From the NCBI RefSeq assembly GCF_015163075.1, contig NZ_JADDXU010000011.1:292898-356897 (forward strand): a DNA stretch of 64,000 nt, in the 5' to 3' direction. Shown piece by piece: positions 49,829 to 58,721 of the stretch. The translations under genes and the position numbers were made by a program. Each line of letters begins with the position of its first letter. The stretch's first letter is position 1. The notes beneath the pieces were generated by a model that was not told the DNA's origin, searched no databases, and worked only from the letters and a program-made list of their open reading frames with translations. Source of the stretch: Streptomyces justiciae. Its GTDB lineage: Bacteria; Actinomycetota; Actinomycetes; Streptomycetales; Streptomycetaceae.

Positions 49829-50658
49829 CCGCGGAGACGCCTGTGAACACGCCCAACCAGCTCGCCACCGAGGCCCTCGACCTCCGCTACGGCGACCGGC
49901 TCGTCGTCGGCGGCCTCGACCTCACCCTCCCGGGCGGCGCCGTCACCGCGATCGTCGGCCCCAACGCCTGCGGCAAGTCGACGCTGCTGCGCGGCCTGAG
50001 CCGCCTGCTGGCCCCGTCGGCCGGCACCGTCACCCTCGACGGCTCCGACATCCACCGCATGCCGGCGAAGGCCCTGGCCCTGCGCATGGGTCTGCTGCCG
50101 CAGCAGCCGGTCACCCCGGAGGCGATCACCGTCGAGGCCCTCGTACGGCTGGGCCGCTATCCGCACCAGCGGCTGCTCAGCCCCTGGTCGGCGGCCGACC
50201 AGCAGGCGGTCGACGAGGCCCTGGAGCGCACCGGCACCGCGTCCCTGCGCGACCAGGCCGTGGACCGGCTCTCCGGCGGTCAGCGCCAACGCGCCTGGAT
50301 CGCCCTGGCGTTGGCGCAGGACACCGAACTGCTCCTGCTCGACGAGCCCACCACCTTCCTCGACCTCAGGCACCAGCTCGACGTGCTCGACCTGGTCGCC
50401 GAACTGCACGCCGAGGCGGGCCGCACCGTGGTGATGGTGCTGCACGACCTCGGACAGGCCGCCCGTTACGCGGACCACATGGTGGTCCTCAAGGACGGCC
50501 GGCTCGCCGCCGCCGGAGCCCCGGCGGACGTCCTCGACGCGGAGCTGGTCAAGTCCGTGTTCGACGTGGACTGCCGGGTCGTCCCCGACCCGGAGACCGG
50601 CACCCCGCTGGTCGTCCCCAGAAGCAGCGCGGCCCGGCGTTCCGCCGCGACCGCCTGA
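49825..50658 (+). CDS. Siderophore ABC importer ATPase
   Basis: 277 residues, ATG 49825. Walker A VGPNACGKSTLLRGL, signature RLSGGQRQRAW, Walker B LLLLDEPTTFLDLRHQL, and H-loop VVMVLHDLGQAARYADH. It matches the FepC/FhuC class. It completes the importer with the two permeases and the lipoprotein at 50691. Confidence 0.94.
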   Translation: MTAETPVNTPNQLATEALDLRYGDRLVVGGLDLTLPGGAVTAIVGPNACGKSTLLRGLSRLLAPSAGTVTLDGSDIHRMPAKALALRMGLLPQQPVTPEAITVEALVRLGRYPHQRLLSPWSAADQQAVDEALERTGTASLRDQAVDRLSGGQRQRAWIALALAQDTELLLLDEPTTFLDLRHQLDVLDLVAELHAEAGRTVVMVLHDLGQAARYADHMVVLKDGRLAAAGAPADVLDAELVKSVFDVDCRVVPDPETGTPLVVPRSSAARRSAATA

Positions 50659-50690
50659 CCCGCTCACCTACCCAGAAAGAACAGCCCCCC

Positions 50691-51713
50691 ATGTTCCAGC
50701 GCTTCGCCCTGCCCGGAATCAGAAGGATTCTGGCCACCCTGCTCGCCGTCGTACTCGGTACGGCCGCCCTGGCCGCCTGCGGCGGTTCCGACTCCGGCTC
50801 CGACGACTCCGCCGCCGCCCAGCCCGCCGCCGACTCGGCCGGTTTCCCGCGCACCCTCAAGACCGCCATGGGCGACGTGAAGATCCCGTCCCAGCCGAAG
50901 CGGGTCGTCGTCCTCGACACCGGCGAGCTGGACGACGTCACGCTGCTCGGCATCGACCCGGTCGGCGCGGTCGCCCCGCACTTCAAGACCGAGGGCGGCT
51001 TCCCGACGTATCTCAAGGGCGAGTTGAAGGACACCGCCGACGTCGGTCCGCTCCTGGAGCCCAACCTGGAGAAGATCGCCTCCCTGAAGCCGGACCTGAT
51101 CCTGTCCTCCAAGGTCCGCCACGAGAAGGTCTACGACAAGCTCAGCGCGATCGCCCCCACCGTCTTCACCGAGACCACCGGCGGTGTCTGGAAGGAGAAC
51201 CTCAAGGTCCACGCCGAGGCGCTGGGCCTGGAGAAGGAGGCCGCGGCCAAGCTCAAGGAGTACGAGACACAGGCGAAGGCGCTCGGTGAGGCCATCAAGA
51301 AGAAGGACGGCGGCACCATGCCGACCGCGTCCGTGGTCCGCTTCATCGCCGGCCCGACCCGGCTGTACCAGTCCAACTCCTACAGCGGTGTCGTCCTGAA
51401 CGACATCGGCTTCGAGCGGCCGTCCTCGCAGGTCTCTGACGACCCCGAGGTCACGATGAAGGACGTCAGCCCGGAGGAGATCGACCAGGCCGACGCCGAC
51501 CTGATCTTCGTCACCTCCGCGGACGTCGACGACAAGACCCAGAAGAAGCAGGTCACTTCCAACCCGGTGTGGAAGGACCTCCCGGCCGTCAAGGACGGCA
51601 AGGTCTTCGAGGTGCCGGACGAGACCTGGATGTCCGGCATCGGTGTGCAGGCCGCGGAGCAGATGCTCGCGGACGTCGCGAAGGCCACCGGCGTCGAGCT
51701 CCCCGCCAAGTAA
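50691..51713 (+). CDS. Ferric-siderophore-binding lipoprotein
   Basis: 340 residues. Lipobox LAAC (AALAACGGSDSG) ends the signal peptide. The body matches the periplasmic siderophore-binding (FecB/FhuD-like) fold (KRVVVLDTGELDDVTLLGID; LVPNLEKIASLKPDLILSSK-like; VVRFIAGPTRLYQSNSYSGV). It is the extracellular receptor of the importer. A GC-rich hairpin follows the stop. Confidence 0.92.
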   Translation: MFQRFALPGIRRILATLLAVVLGTAALAACGGSDSGSDDSAAAQPAADSAGFPRTLKTAMGDVKIPSQPKRVVVLDTGELDDVTLLGIDPVGAVAPHFKTEGGFPTYLKGELKDTADVGPLLEPNLEKIASLKPDLILSSKVRHEKVYDKLSAIAPTVFTETTGGVWKENLKVHAEALGLEKEAAAKLKEYETQAKALGEAIKKKDGGTMPTASVVRFIAGPTRLYQSNSYSGVVLNDIGFERPSSQVSDDPEVTMKDVSPEEIDQADADLIFVTSADVDDKTQKKQVTSNPVWKDLPAVKDGKVFEVPDETWMSGIGVQAAEQMLADVAKATGVELPAK

Positions 51714-51726
51714 CTCCCGCTGAACC

Positions 51727-51760
51727 GGGGCGGGCCGCGACCCCCGGCCGGGCCCGCCCC
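51727..51760. terminator. GC stem-loop between importer and biosynthesis genes
   Basis: GGGGCGGGCC (51727-51736) pairs with GGCCCGCCCC (51751-51760). It follows the binding-protein stop and may reduce, rather than end, transcription into the biosynthesis genes, since no iron box lies after it. Confidence 0.55.
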
Positions 51761-51800
51761 CGTCAACCCCCCACCCGCTAGCGGAAGTTCCCCCTCACCC

Positions 51801-52976
51801 ATGCGCCTGTACCTGCTCGCCCTCAATCCGACCGACGCCGTCACCGAGGGCTTCCTGCCCGCCGCGGACCGGCTGGGCCTGGACGTCACCGTCCTCACCG
51901 ACCAGGCCGCCGCCCACCGCGCCAGGTATCCGGACGTCGAGATCCTGGAGTGCGACGTCCGTGACTTCCGGGCCGTCGTCACCCGTATCTCCACCCACCA
52001 CCGCCCCGACGCCGTCTTCACCAACAGCGACCACCTCCAGACCCAGGCCGCCCTGGCCGCCGCCTACTTCGACCTGCCCGGCAAGGACTGGCGGGCCACC
52101 CTGCGCTGCAAGGACAAGGCGGAGATGCGCCGCCGGCTCGCCGCCGCGGGCGTGGACACGGTCTGGTCGGCCGAGATCACCGAACCGGCCGCTCTCCCGG
52201 ATGCCCCCTACCCCTGCGTGGTCAAGCCGCGTGAGGGCGTCGCCAGCGAGGACGTCGTCCTCATCGACGGCCCGGAGGAGCTGGCCACCCGCACCAAGGA
52301 GATCCTCGAGCGCCGCCCGGACACGGTCCTCGTCGTGGAGGAGTACCTCCCCGGCGAGCTCCACACCCTGGAGACCCTCGGCGACGGGCAGGTCCGCCAC
52401 GTCCTGGGCGGCTTCCACACCGAGCTGTCGCCCCCGCCGTACTTCGTCGAGGAACGCCTCACCTTCGTCCCCGCCCACCCCGAGCCGGTGGTCGCCCAGA
52501 TCCTCGCCCAACTGGACGCGCTGGGCGTCGGGTTCGGCGCCTGCCACACGGAGTTCGTGGTGCACGAGGGCCGGGCGCGGATCATCGAGGTCAACTACCG
52601 GGCCATCGGCGACCAGTGCGACCTGCTGCTGGCACGGCTCCTTCAGATCCCGCTCTTCGAGCACATCCTCCGCACCCACCTGGGCGAGCCGCTCCCCACG
52701 GACCTCGGCGCCCGCCGCGACGGCGCCGCCCGCCTGGAGTACCCGTGCGCCGACCGCGCCGGCCTCCTCACCGAAGCCCCGGCCGCCACCGAACTCACGG
52801 TGGACGGTGTCCACCTGACATACCGTCCGCTGCGGCCGACCGGCGAGCGGCACGAGCTGTACCGCACCAACCGCGACTACCTCGGCGTCCTGCGCGCCAC
52901 CGGCACCGACCAGCCGACGGTGGACCGGGTGACGGCCGACTACCTGGCGGGCCTGCGCTGGGAGATCCAGCCGTGA
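51801..52976 (+). CDS. ATP-grasp siderophore biosynthesis ligase (PvsA-like)
   Basis: 391 residues. The ATP-grasp fold is visible: FTNSDHLQTQAALAAAYFDL, PYPCVVKPREGVASEDVVLI (ATP-binding Lys), VVEEYLPGELHTLETL, and the acidic Mg site ARIIEVNYRAIGDQCDLLL. It opens a five-gene overlapping set whose order (ATP-grasp, NIS synthetase, MFS, NIS synthetase, decarboxylase) equals the vibrioferrin operon pvsABCDE. In that pathway PvsA is thought to join an amino acid such as alanine to an amine; the same kind of step is likely here. Confidence 0.85.
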   Translation: MRLYLLALNPTDAVTEGFLPAADRLGLDVTVLTDQAAAHRARYPDVEILECDVRDFRAVVTRISTHHRPDAVFTNSDHLQTQAALAAAYFDLPGKDWRATLRCKDKAEMRRRLAAAGVDTVWSAEITEPAALPDAPYPCVVKPREGVASEDVVLIDGPEELATRTKEILERRPDTVLVVEEYLPGELHTLETLGDGQVRHVLGGFHTELSPPPYFVEERLTFVPAHPEPVVAQILAQLDALGVGFGACHTEFVVHEGRARIIEVNYRAIGDQCDLLLARLLQIPLFEHILRTHLGEPLPTDLGARRDGAARLEYPCADRAGLLTEAPAATELTVDGVHLTYRPLRPTGERHELYRTNRDYLGVLRATGTDQPTVDRVTADYLAGLRWEIQP

Positions 52977-54616
52977 CGGCGACCTGTGACGCCGAGCTGC
53001 TGACCCGCGTGCTCAGCGCCCTCCTCCGCGAGGACGCCGTGGGCCTGCGCACCCGCAGCACCCTCGTCGACCGCCCGGACGGCCCCTGGCTGCGCCTGCC
53101 CACCGAGGACGACGCCCTGTTGCTGCCTGTCGTCGAGGACGGCTTCCAGTGCGAGTACGCCGCCCGACTGCCGCTGCTCGTCCGCGAGTCGGACGGCACG
53201 GAACTCGACTCGTACGACACCGTCCTCACCGCACTGCGCGCGCTCGCCGACCCCGTCGACCGCGGCGGCTACGACGCCTTCGCCGAGGAGTGCCGGCAGA
53301 CGCTGGCCACCATGCGGCTGCACGCGACCTCGCCCATCGACCTCGGCGCGGACTCCACCCGGTGGCCATCGCTCGCGTACGACGCCCTCGCCGCCCGTCT
53401 CGACCATCCCGTGTATCCCACGGCTCGCGGACTCGCAGGGCTCTCCGATGATCAACTGTGCGCTTACGCACCGGAGTTCCACCCTCGGTTCGCCCTGCGC
53501 TGGCTGGCCGTGCCCCGCGAGTCCGTCGCCCTCACCGGCACCCTCCCGAAGTTCTGGCCCAGTTGCGCTGACCTCGGGCTGGCGGCGGCCGAGGGCACCC
53601 ATCTGCCCCTGCCGGTCCACCCGTTGACCGTGGACGCCCTGCGCCAGGCCCGCCTTCCCAAGGGGGCGCTCTTCGCCGACCGTGCCCATCTCGACGTCGT
53701 ACCGACCCTGTCGATGCGCACGGTGGCCGTGGACGAGACACACCACCTCAAACTCCCCCTCGCCACCTCCACGTTGGGCCTGCGCAACAAGCGGTCCATC
53801 AAGCCCGGCACCCTCGTGGACGGCGCGGCGGGACAGCGGCTCGTCGAGGCCGTGCTCGCCCGTGAACCCCGCTTCCGGGACACGATCCTGCACGCCGACG
53901 AGACCACGTACGCCCATGCCGGGCACGAGTTGCTGGCCGTGCTCTGCCGCCGCCTCCCGGCCGGGCTGGAGGACGCCGAGGTCGTACCCCTGGCCGCCCT
54001 GCTCGCCGAAGCGCCGGACGGGCGGCTGGTCCTCGACCACCTGGCCGACCGCTTCTACGGCGGTGACCCGCTCGCGCTGCTGGACGCCTTCCTGACGCTG
54101 CTCTTCGACTGGCAGACCACGCTGTTCGGGTACGGCATCGCGCTGGAGTCGCACCAGCAGAACGTCTCGCTGGTGCTGCTGCCCGGAAGCCTGCGGCTGC
54201 TGTTCAAGGACGACGACGGGCCGCGGATCAACCCGAAGCGGCTGGGTGCGGTCCTGCCCGGCCCGTGGGGTTTCGACGACGCACGGACCTATGTCACCGG
54301 CGACGGCCCGGTGGCCGACGTGTTCACCACCATCACCGTCCATCTGTGCGCGGGCGCCTACGCGTTCGGGCTGCCGCGGCAGCGCCGGGCCGTGCTGGAT
54401 CTCGTACGGGACCGGCTGACGGAGGCGGTGAACCGGCTCGGCGGCGATGCCGCCGAGGTGCTGCGGGCCCGGGTGCTCCGGGCGCCCCGGCTGCCGGTGA
54501 AGGCGATGGTCACGGCCGGGACGCTGCTGTCCAAGGAGCGCTCGGGCGCCACCGACGTCAACAAGCACTACATCACCGGCCCCAACTACCTGCTCCCGAA
54601 CGGGGGCCCGGCATGA
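52973..54616 (+). CDS. IucA/IucC-type (NIS) siderophore synthetase, PvsB-like
   Basis: 547 residues; GTGA overlap with the ligase gene. The NIS fold motifs are present: KLPLATSTLGLRNKRSIKPG, GYGIALESHQQNVSLVLLPG (family His) and LLFKDDDGPRINPKRLGAVL. It lacks the N-terminal GHxxHPxxK-type motif seen in the second synthetase, so it may recognise a different carboxylate partner. NIS enzymes adenylate citrate or another dicarboxylate and join it to an amine or alcohol. Confidence 0.88.
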   Translation: MTATCDAELLTRVLSALLREDAVGLRTRSTLVDRPDGPWLRLPTEDDALLLPVVEDGFQCEYAARLPLLVRESDGTELDSYDTVLTALRALADPVDRGGYDAFAEECRQTLATMRLHATSPIDLGADSTRWPSLAYDALAARLDHPVYPTARGLAGLSDDQLCAYAPEFHPRFALRWLAVPRESVALTGTLPKFWPSCADLGLAAAEGTHLPLPVHPLTVDALRQARLPKGALFADRAHLDVVPTLSMRTVAVDETHHLKLPLATSTLGLRNKRSIKPGTLVDGAAGQRLVEAVLAREPRFRDTILHADETTYAHAGHELLAVLCRRLPAGLEDAEVVPLAALLAEAPDGRLVLDHLADRFYGGDPLALLDAFLTLLFDWQTTLFGYGIALESHQQNVSLVLLPGSLRLLFKDDDGPRINPKRLGAVLPGPWGFDDARTYVTGDGPVADVFTTITVHLCAGAYAFGLPRQRRAVLDLVRDRLTEAVNRLGGDAAEVLRARVLRAPRLPVKAMVTAGTLLSKERSGATDVNKHYITGPNYLLPNGGPA

Positions 54617-55806
54617 GCGCCGCCCAGGCCGTCCGACTGCCGCGCACCGGCTTCGGGCGCGGCCAGGTGCACGCCGTGGCGGGCTGCTACTTCGTGGCCT
54701 CGTTCGCGGCCCTCGGCCTGCCGCCGTATCTCACCGAGATCCTCCCGGAGTTGGGCGACCACCAGGCCCGCTGGGCGGGGGTGCTGTATGTCGTGCCGAC
54801 CGTGTTCGGCGCGCTCGCGGCCCCGCTGTGGGGGCGGCTCGCCGACCGCTACGGCCGCAAACGGCTGCTGCTGCGGGCCCAGTTGGGGCTGACGGTCGCG
54901 TTCCTGCTCGCTGGCTGGGCCGACTCGCTGGCGACCTTCACGCTGGCGCTCGTCCTCCAGGGCGTCCTGGGCGGCACGTTCGCCGCCTCCAACGGATATC
55001 TGGGCGCGGCACTGGAGGGCCCGGCCCTGTCCAAGGCGCTCACCCTGATGCAGGGCAGCGCCCGGGCTGCGCTGGTGGTGGCGCCGATCGTGGTCGGCAC
55101 GCTGTCCGGCTGGCTGTCCCCGCACCGCCAGTACGCGCTGCTCGCCGTACTGCCGCTGACGGCCGCGCTGTTGCTCGCGGCGCTGCCGGAACCGGGGCCC
55201 GCCGAGCACCGGAAGACCGACGCCGTCGCCCCTCCGCCGACGGCTCCCGTGGTCTCCCTCCGGGCCCTGTACACAATGGAGTTCGCGTTCGTGTTCTCCA
55301 CCGTCATCTCCTTCCCGTACCTCATCGCCCTGGTCGACGACCGGCTGCCAGGTACCTCGCCCACCTTGTCCGGAGTGCTCTTCGCCCTCCCCCACCTGTG
55401 CTATCTGGTGGCCGCGCTGGCCGTGCACTCCGCCTTCCGGGACCGTCCCCGGGCCGGGATCGTGCTCGGCTTCGTCCTCATCGCCCTCGGTCTCGCCGGA
55501 CACGGCGTCGCCGCGAACCTGCCCGCCCTGATCGCCGTACGGCTGCTGCTCGGCGCCGGTCTCACCCTCGGCCTGGTGTGTCTGCAGGTGCTGGCCGCGG
55601 AGTGCGCCAAAGGGCGGGCGCCCGGCGGCATGTTCGGGTCCCTGGAGTTCTTCTCCAAGGCCGGCGCGGTCGTCGCGGGCCTCGCCGCCGCCGCGGGCAG
55701 CGCCCGCTTCGGCCCGGCCGCTCCCGTGCTGACCGGCGCCGCCGCAGCCGCCGTCACCGCCGTGGCGACCCTCCTCCCCTCCATGACCCCCCGCTGGAGC
55801 CGCTGA
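54613..55806 (+). CDS. MFS exporter, probable siderophore exporter (PvsC-like)
   Basis: 397 residues with 11-12 hydrophobic segments and the MFS loop LWGRLADRYGRKRLLLRAQL. ATGA overlap with the first synthetase gene and TGATG contact with the second. Position between the two synthetase genes equals that of pvsC in vibrioferrin clusters, which exports the finished siderophore. The central loop is hydrophilic, as in typical drug-proton antiporters. Confidence 0.88.
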   Translation: MSAAQAVRLPRTGFGRGQVHAVAGCYFVASFAALGLPPYLTEILPELGDHQARWAGVLYVVPTVFGALAAPLWGRLADRYGRKRLLLRAQLGLTVAFLLAGWADSLATFTLALVLQGVLGGTFAASNGYLGAALEGPALSKALTLMQGSARAALVVAPIVVGTLSGWLSPHRQYALLAVLPLTAALLLAALPEPGPAEHRKTDAVAPPPTAPVVSLRALYTMEFAFVFSTVISFPYLIALVDDRLPGTSPTLSGVLFALPHLCYLVAALAVHSAFRDRPRAGIVLGFVLIALGLAGHGVAANLPALIAVRLLLGAGLTLGLVCLQVLAAECAKGRAPGGMFGSLEFFSKAGAVVAGLAAAAGSARFGPAAPVLTGAAAAAVTAVATLLPSMTPRWSR

Positions 55807-57506
55807 TGCCCCCGCTCGCCCCCACTCCCGAGCGCACCGCCCTGCCCACGGCCGACGAGGTCGTGGCCCACACCCTCCTCAACTGCCTGCTGCGCGAGGT
55901 CTCCGGGCCCGAACGCCAGAGCGTCGTCGACGACGGCACGCTCCTGCTCCGGCTGCCCCGCCGCGGGGTCCTGCTGCGCGTCGCCCTGCGCCGCACCTCG
56001 CTCCTCGGCGCCCACCGCTTCACCGGGCCCGTCCACGAACAGCGCGGCACCGACTGGGCCGAGGTCGACTGGCGGCGCCTAGCCGCGTACACGCACGACG
56101 AGCTGTCGCTGCGCACCGGCGTGCGCAACGAGGAGTTCCTGGACCAGGTCGCCTCCAGCCACGAGTCCGTGACGACCGCGCTCACCACGCCGAGCGCCTC
56201 ACCAGCCACCGACGCCTACCTCGCCTCCGAACAGTCCCTGCTGTTCGGCCACCGCTTCCACCCCACCCCCAAGGCCCGTACCGGCGACCCGCGCGCCTGG
56301 TCCGCGTACGCACCGGAGGCCGGGGCCGTCTTCCCGCTGCGGCACCTCGCCGTACGCGACCATCTGATCGCCGAGGAGGCCGCCGAGCCGTCGGCCGTCG
56401 CCCCCCTGGACCGCCCGCGCGCCGACATCCCGGAGGGCTACCGGCTGCTGCCCGCCCACCCCTGGCAGTACGAGACGCTCCGCGACCATCCGACCCTGCG
56501 CGCGGCCCTCGCGCGCGGCGACGTCCTCGATCTCGGCCCGGGCGGGCGGCCGTTCGCGGCCACGGCGTCCGTGCGCACGCTGTACGACGGGGAGACCTTC
56601 CTCAAGTTCAGCCTGAACGTGCGGATCACCAACTGCCTGCGCAAGAACAGCAGTTACGAGCTGTCCGGCGCCGTCGCCCTGACCCGCGCCCTCGCCCCGG
56701 CGCTGGCCGACCTCGCCCGCCGCTTCCCCGGCAGCGCCGTGCTCCGTGAGCCCGCCTACCGCACGCTCGCCCTGCCGGGCCCCGGCGGCACCCCGGACCG
56801 GGCGCTGTTCGAGGGCTTCGGCGTCATCGTCCGCGAGGGCCTGCCCGCACGCCTCGCGCCGGGCACCACCCCGCTGCTGGCCGCCGCGGTGGCCGACGAG
56901 TACCCGACCAGCGCGGCACAGATCTCCCGCCTCCTCGGCACACCGGACGCCCGCGCGGCCCTCGACTGGTGGTCGGCCTATCTCGACCTGCTGATCCCCC
57001 CGGTCCTGGCCGCCTACTTCGACCACGGCCTGGTCCTGGAACCCCATCTCCAGAACGTCGTGGTCTGCGTGGACCGCGCCGGCCTGCCCGCCCAGGTCCT
57101 CTTCCGCGACCTGGAGGGCACCAAGCTGATCCCCGAGCACCACGCCGACACGCTGGCCGCGCTGCCTCCCGAGGTCGCGACGCCGATGACGTACGACGCG
57201 CGGCGCGGCTGGGACCGGGTCGTCTACTGCCTGCTGGTCAACCATGTGGCCGAGCTGCTCGCCGCCCTCGCCGACCTGCACCCGCAGGCGGAGGCCGCGC
57301 TGTGGCACCGCGTGCGGGCGACGCTCCAGAGCTACGCGGACCGCCACGGCTGCCCGCCCCGTCTGGCCGCCCTCCTCGCCGGCGTCCCGCTGCCCGCGAA
57401 GGCCAACCTGCTCACCCGCTGGGAGCGCAAGGCCGACCGCGAGGCCGGATACGTCCGCCTGCCGTCCCCGCTCGCCGAGGACATCCTGACCGGGAGCACC
57501 CGATGA
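55806..57506 (+). CDS. IucA/IucC-type (NIS) siderophore synthetase, PvsD-like
   Basis: 566 residues. The N-terminal motif LLFGHRFHPTPKARTGDPRA (HP-x-K, substrate carboxylate region) is intact. RLLPAHPWQYETLRDHP, VRTLYDGETFLKFSLNVRIT, CLRKNSSYELSGAVAL and LVLEPHLQNVVVCVD are all characteristic NIS segments. Length fits the family. It probably activates citrate and condenses it with an alcohol or amine unit supplied by the decarboxylase downstream. Confidence 0.9.
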   Translation: MPPLAPTPERTALPTADEVVAHTLLNCLLREVSGPERQSVVDDGTLLLRLPRRGVLLRVALRRTSLLGAHRFTGPVHEQRGTDWAEVDWRRLAAYTHDELSLRTGVRNEEFLDQVASSHESVTTALTTPSASPATDAYLASEQSLLFGHRFHPTPKARTGDPRAWSAYAPEAGAVFPLRHLAVRDHLIAEEAAEPSAVAPLDRPRADIPEGYRLLPAHPWQYETLRDHPTLRAALARGDVLDLGPGGRPFAATASVRTLYDGETFLKFSLNVRITNCLRKNSSYELSGAVALTRALAPALADLARRFPGSAVLREPAYRTLALPGPGGTPDRALFEGFGVIVREGLPARLAPGTTPLLAAAVADEYPTSAAQISRLLGTPDARAALDWWSAYLDLLIPPVLAAYFDHGLVLEPHLQNVVVCVDRAGLPAQVLFRDLEGTKLIPEHHADTLAALPPEVATPMTYDARRGWDRVVYCLLVNHVAELLAALADLHPQAEAALWHRVRATLQSYADRHGCPPRLAALLAGVPLPAKANLLTRWERKADREAGYVRLPSPLAEDILTGSTR

Positions 57507-58705
57507 CGACGCCCCGCACGGTCCACGGCCACGCCCTATCCCTGCCCGCCGACGAACTCCCCGCCTACCTCTACGACTTGGCGGCCCTCCGCACCCACGC
57601 CGCGACCGTCCGGGACGCCCTCCCCGAGCGCGTCGAGCTCTACTACGCGGCCAAGGCCAACCCCGAGCCGGAGATCCTCGCCGCGCTCGGTCCGTACGTC
57701 GACGGTTACGAGGTCTCCTCGGGCGGTGAACTCGCCCATGTCGCCAAGGCCGTGCCGGGCCGCCCCCTGGCCTTCGGCGGGCCCGGCAAAACACCGGACG
57801 AGGTGACGGCCGCGCTGGAACAGGGAGTCGACCGCTTCCACGTCGAGAGCGCCTACGAGCTGCGGATGCTGGCCGAACTGGCGCGGAGAAGCGGACGGCG
57901 CATCGCGGTGCTGCCGCGCGTCAACCTGCCCCTCCCGGACGACTCGTTGGCGGGCAGCTCGCTGGCGATGGGCGGACACCCGACCCCGTTCGGCATGGAC
58001 CCCGCCCAGGCCGCCGAGGTCGTGCGCACGCTCGCCGACGGCACCTACCCGCATCTCGAACTCCGCGGCATCCACGCCCACTTAGCGAGCGGCCTGGAGG
58101 CGCCCGAGCTTCTCACGGCGGCCGCGGCCGTGGTCGCCTGGGCCACCGGCCTCGGTGTCCCGCTCGCCGAGATCAACGTCGGCGGCGGCATGCACGTCGA
58201 CTACACCGACCCCGAGCGCCGCTTCGACTGGGCGGCATACGGCAGCGGGCTCGCCCGACTCGCCGAGGCACACCCGGAGTTGACGCTGCGGATCGAGCCG
58301 GGCCGGGCGCTGACGGCGTACTGCGGCTGGTACGCCACGGAGGTGCTGGACGTGAAGCCCAGCCACGGCGAGGAGTTCGCCGTGGTCCGAGGCGGCACCC
58401 ACCACCTGCGCACCCCGGCGACGAAGGGACACGACCAGCCCTGCTCGGTCCTGCCGGTCGAGGCGTGGCCGCATCCCTGGACGCGCCCCGCCGCCGAGGG
58501 CGAACACGTCACGCTGGCAGGGCAGTTGTGCACCCCGAAGGACACCCTCGCGCGCCGGGTGCCCGCCGCCGGGCTGCGGGCCGGTGACCGGGTGCTGTTC
58601 TCACTGGCGGGTGCCTACGCCTGGAACATCTCCCACCACGACTTCCTGATGCACCCGCGGCCCGGCTTCCACTTCCTGGACGCCGGGCCGGAACAGGGTG
58701 TCTAG
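57503..58705 (+). CDS. PLP-dependent decarboxylase, fold type III (PvsE-like)
   Basis: 400 residues; ATGA overlap with the second synthetase gene. PLP Lys in LYYAAKANPEPEIL, His/Ser in GIHAHLASGLEAPEL, glycine-rich phosphate site INVGGGMHVDY, and GRALTAYCGWYATEVLDVKP. It resembles diaminopimelate/ornithine decarboxylases. In vibrioferrin-type operons this enzyme decarboxylates serine to provide ethanolamine. The C-terminal Cys (QLCTPKDTLARRV) needed by the family for a partner active site is present. Confidence 0.88.
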   Translation: MTTPRTVHGHALSLPADELPAYLYDLAALRTHAATVRDALPERVELYYAAKANPEPEILAALGPYVDGYEVSSGGELAHVAKAVPGRPLAFGGPGKTPDEVTAALEQGVDRFHVESAYELRMLAELARRSGRRIAVLPRVNLPLPDDSLAGSSLAMGGHPTPFGMDPAQAAEVVRTLADGTYPHLELRGIHAHLASGLEAPELLTAAAAVVAWATGLGVPLAEINVGGGMHVDYTDPERRFDWAAYGSGLARLAEAHPELTLRIEPGRALTAYCGWYATEVLDVKPSHGEEFAVVRGGTHHLRTPATKGHDQPCSVLPVEAWPHPWTRPAAEGEHVTLAGQLCTPKDTLARRVPAAGLRAGDRVLFSLAGAYAWNISHHDFLMHPRPGFHFLDAGPEQGV

Positions 58706-58721
58706 AACCCGAAGGGGGTTT

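Noticed and set aside
47796..58705. Desferrioxamine (des) cluster
   Set aside because: No lysine monooxygenase or acyl-CoA acyltransferase gene is present, and there are two NIS synthetases plus an ATP-grasp gene.
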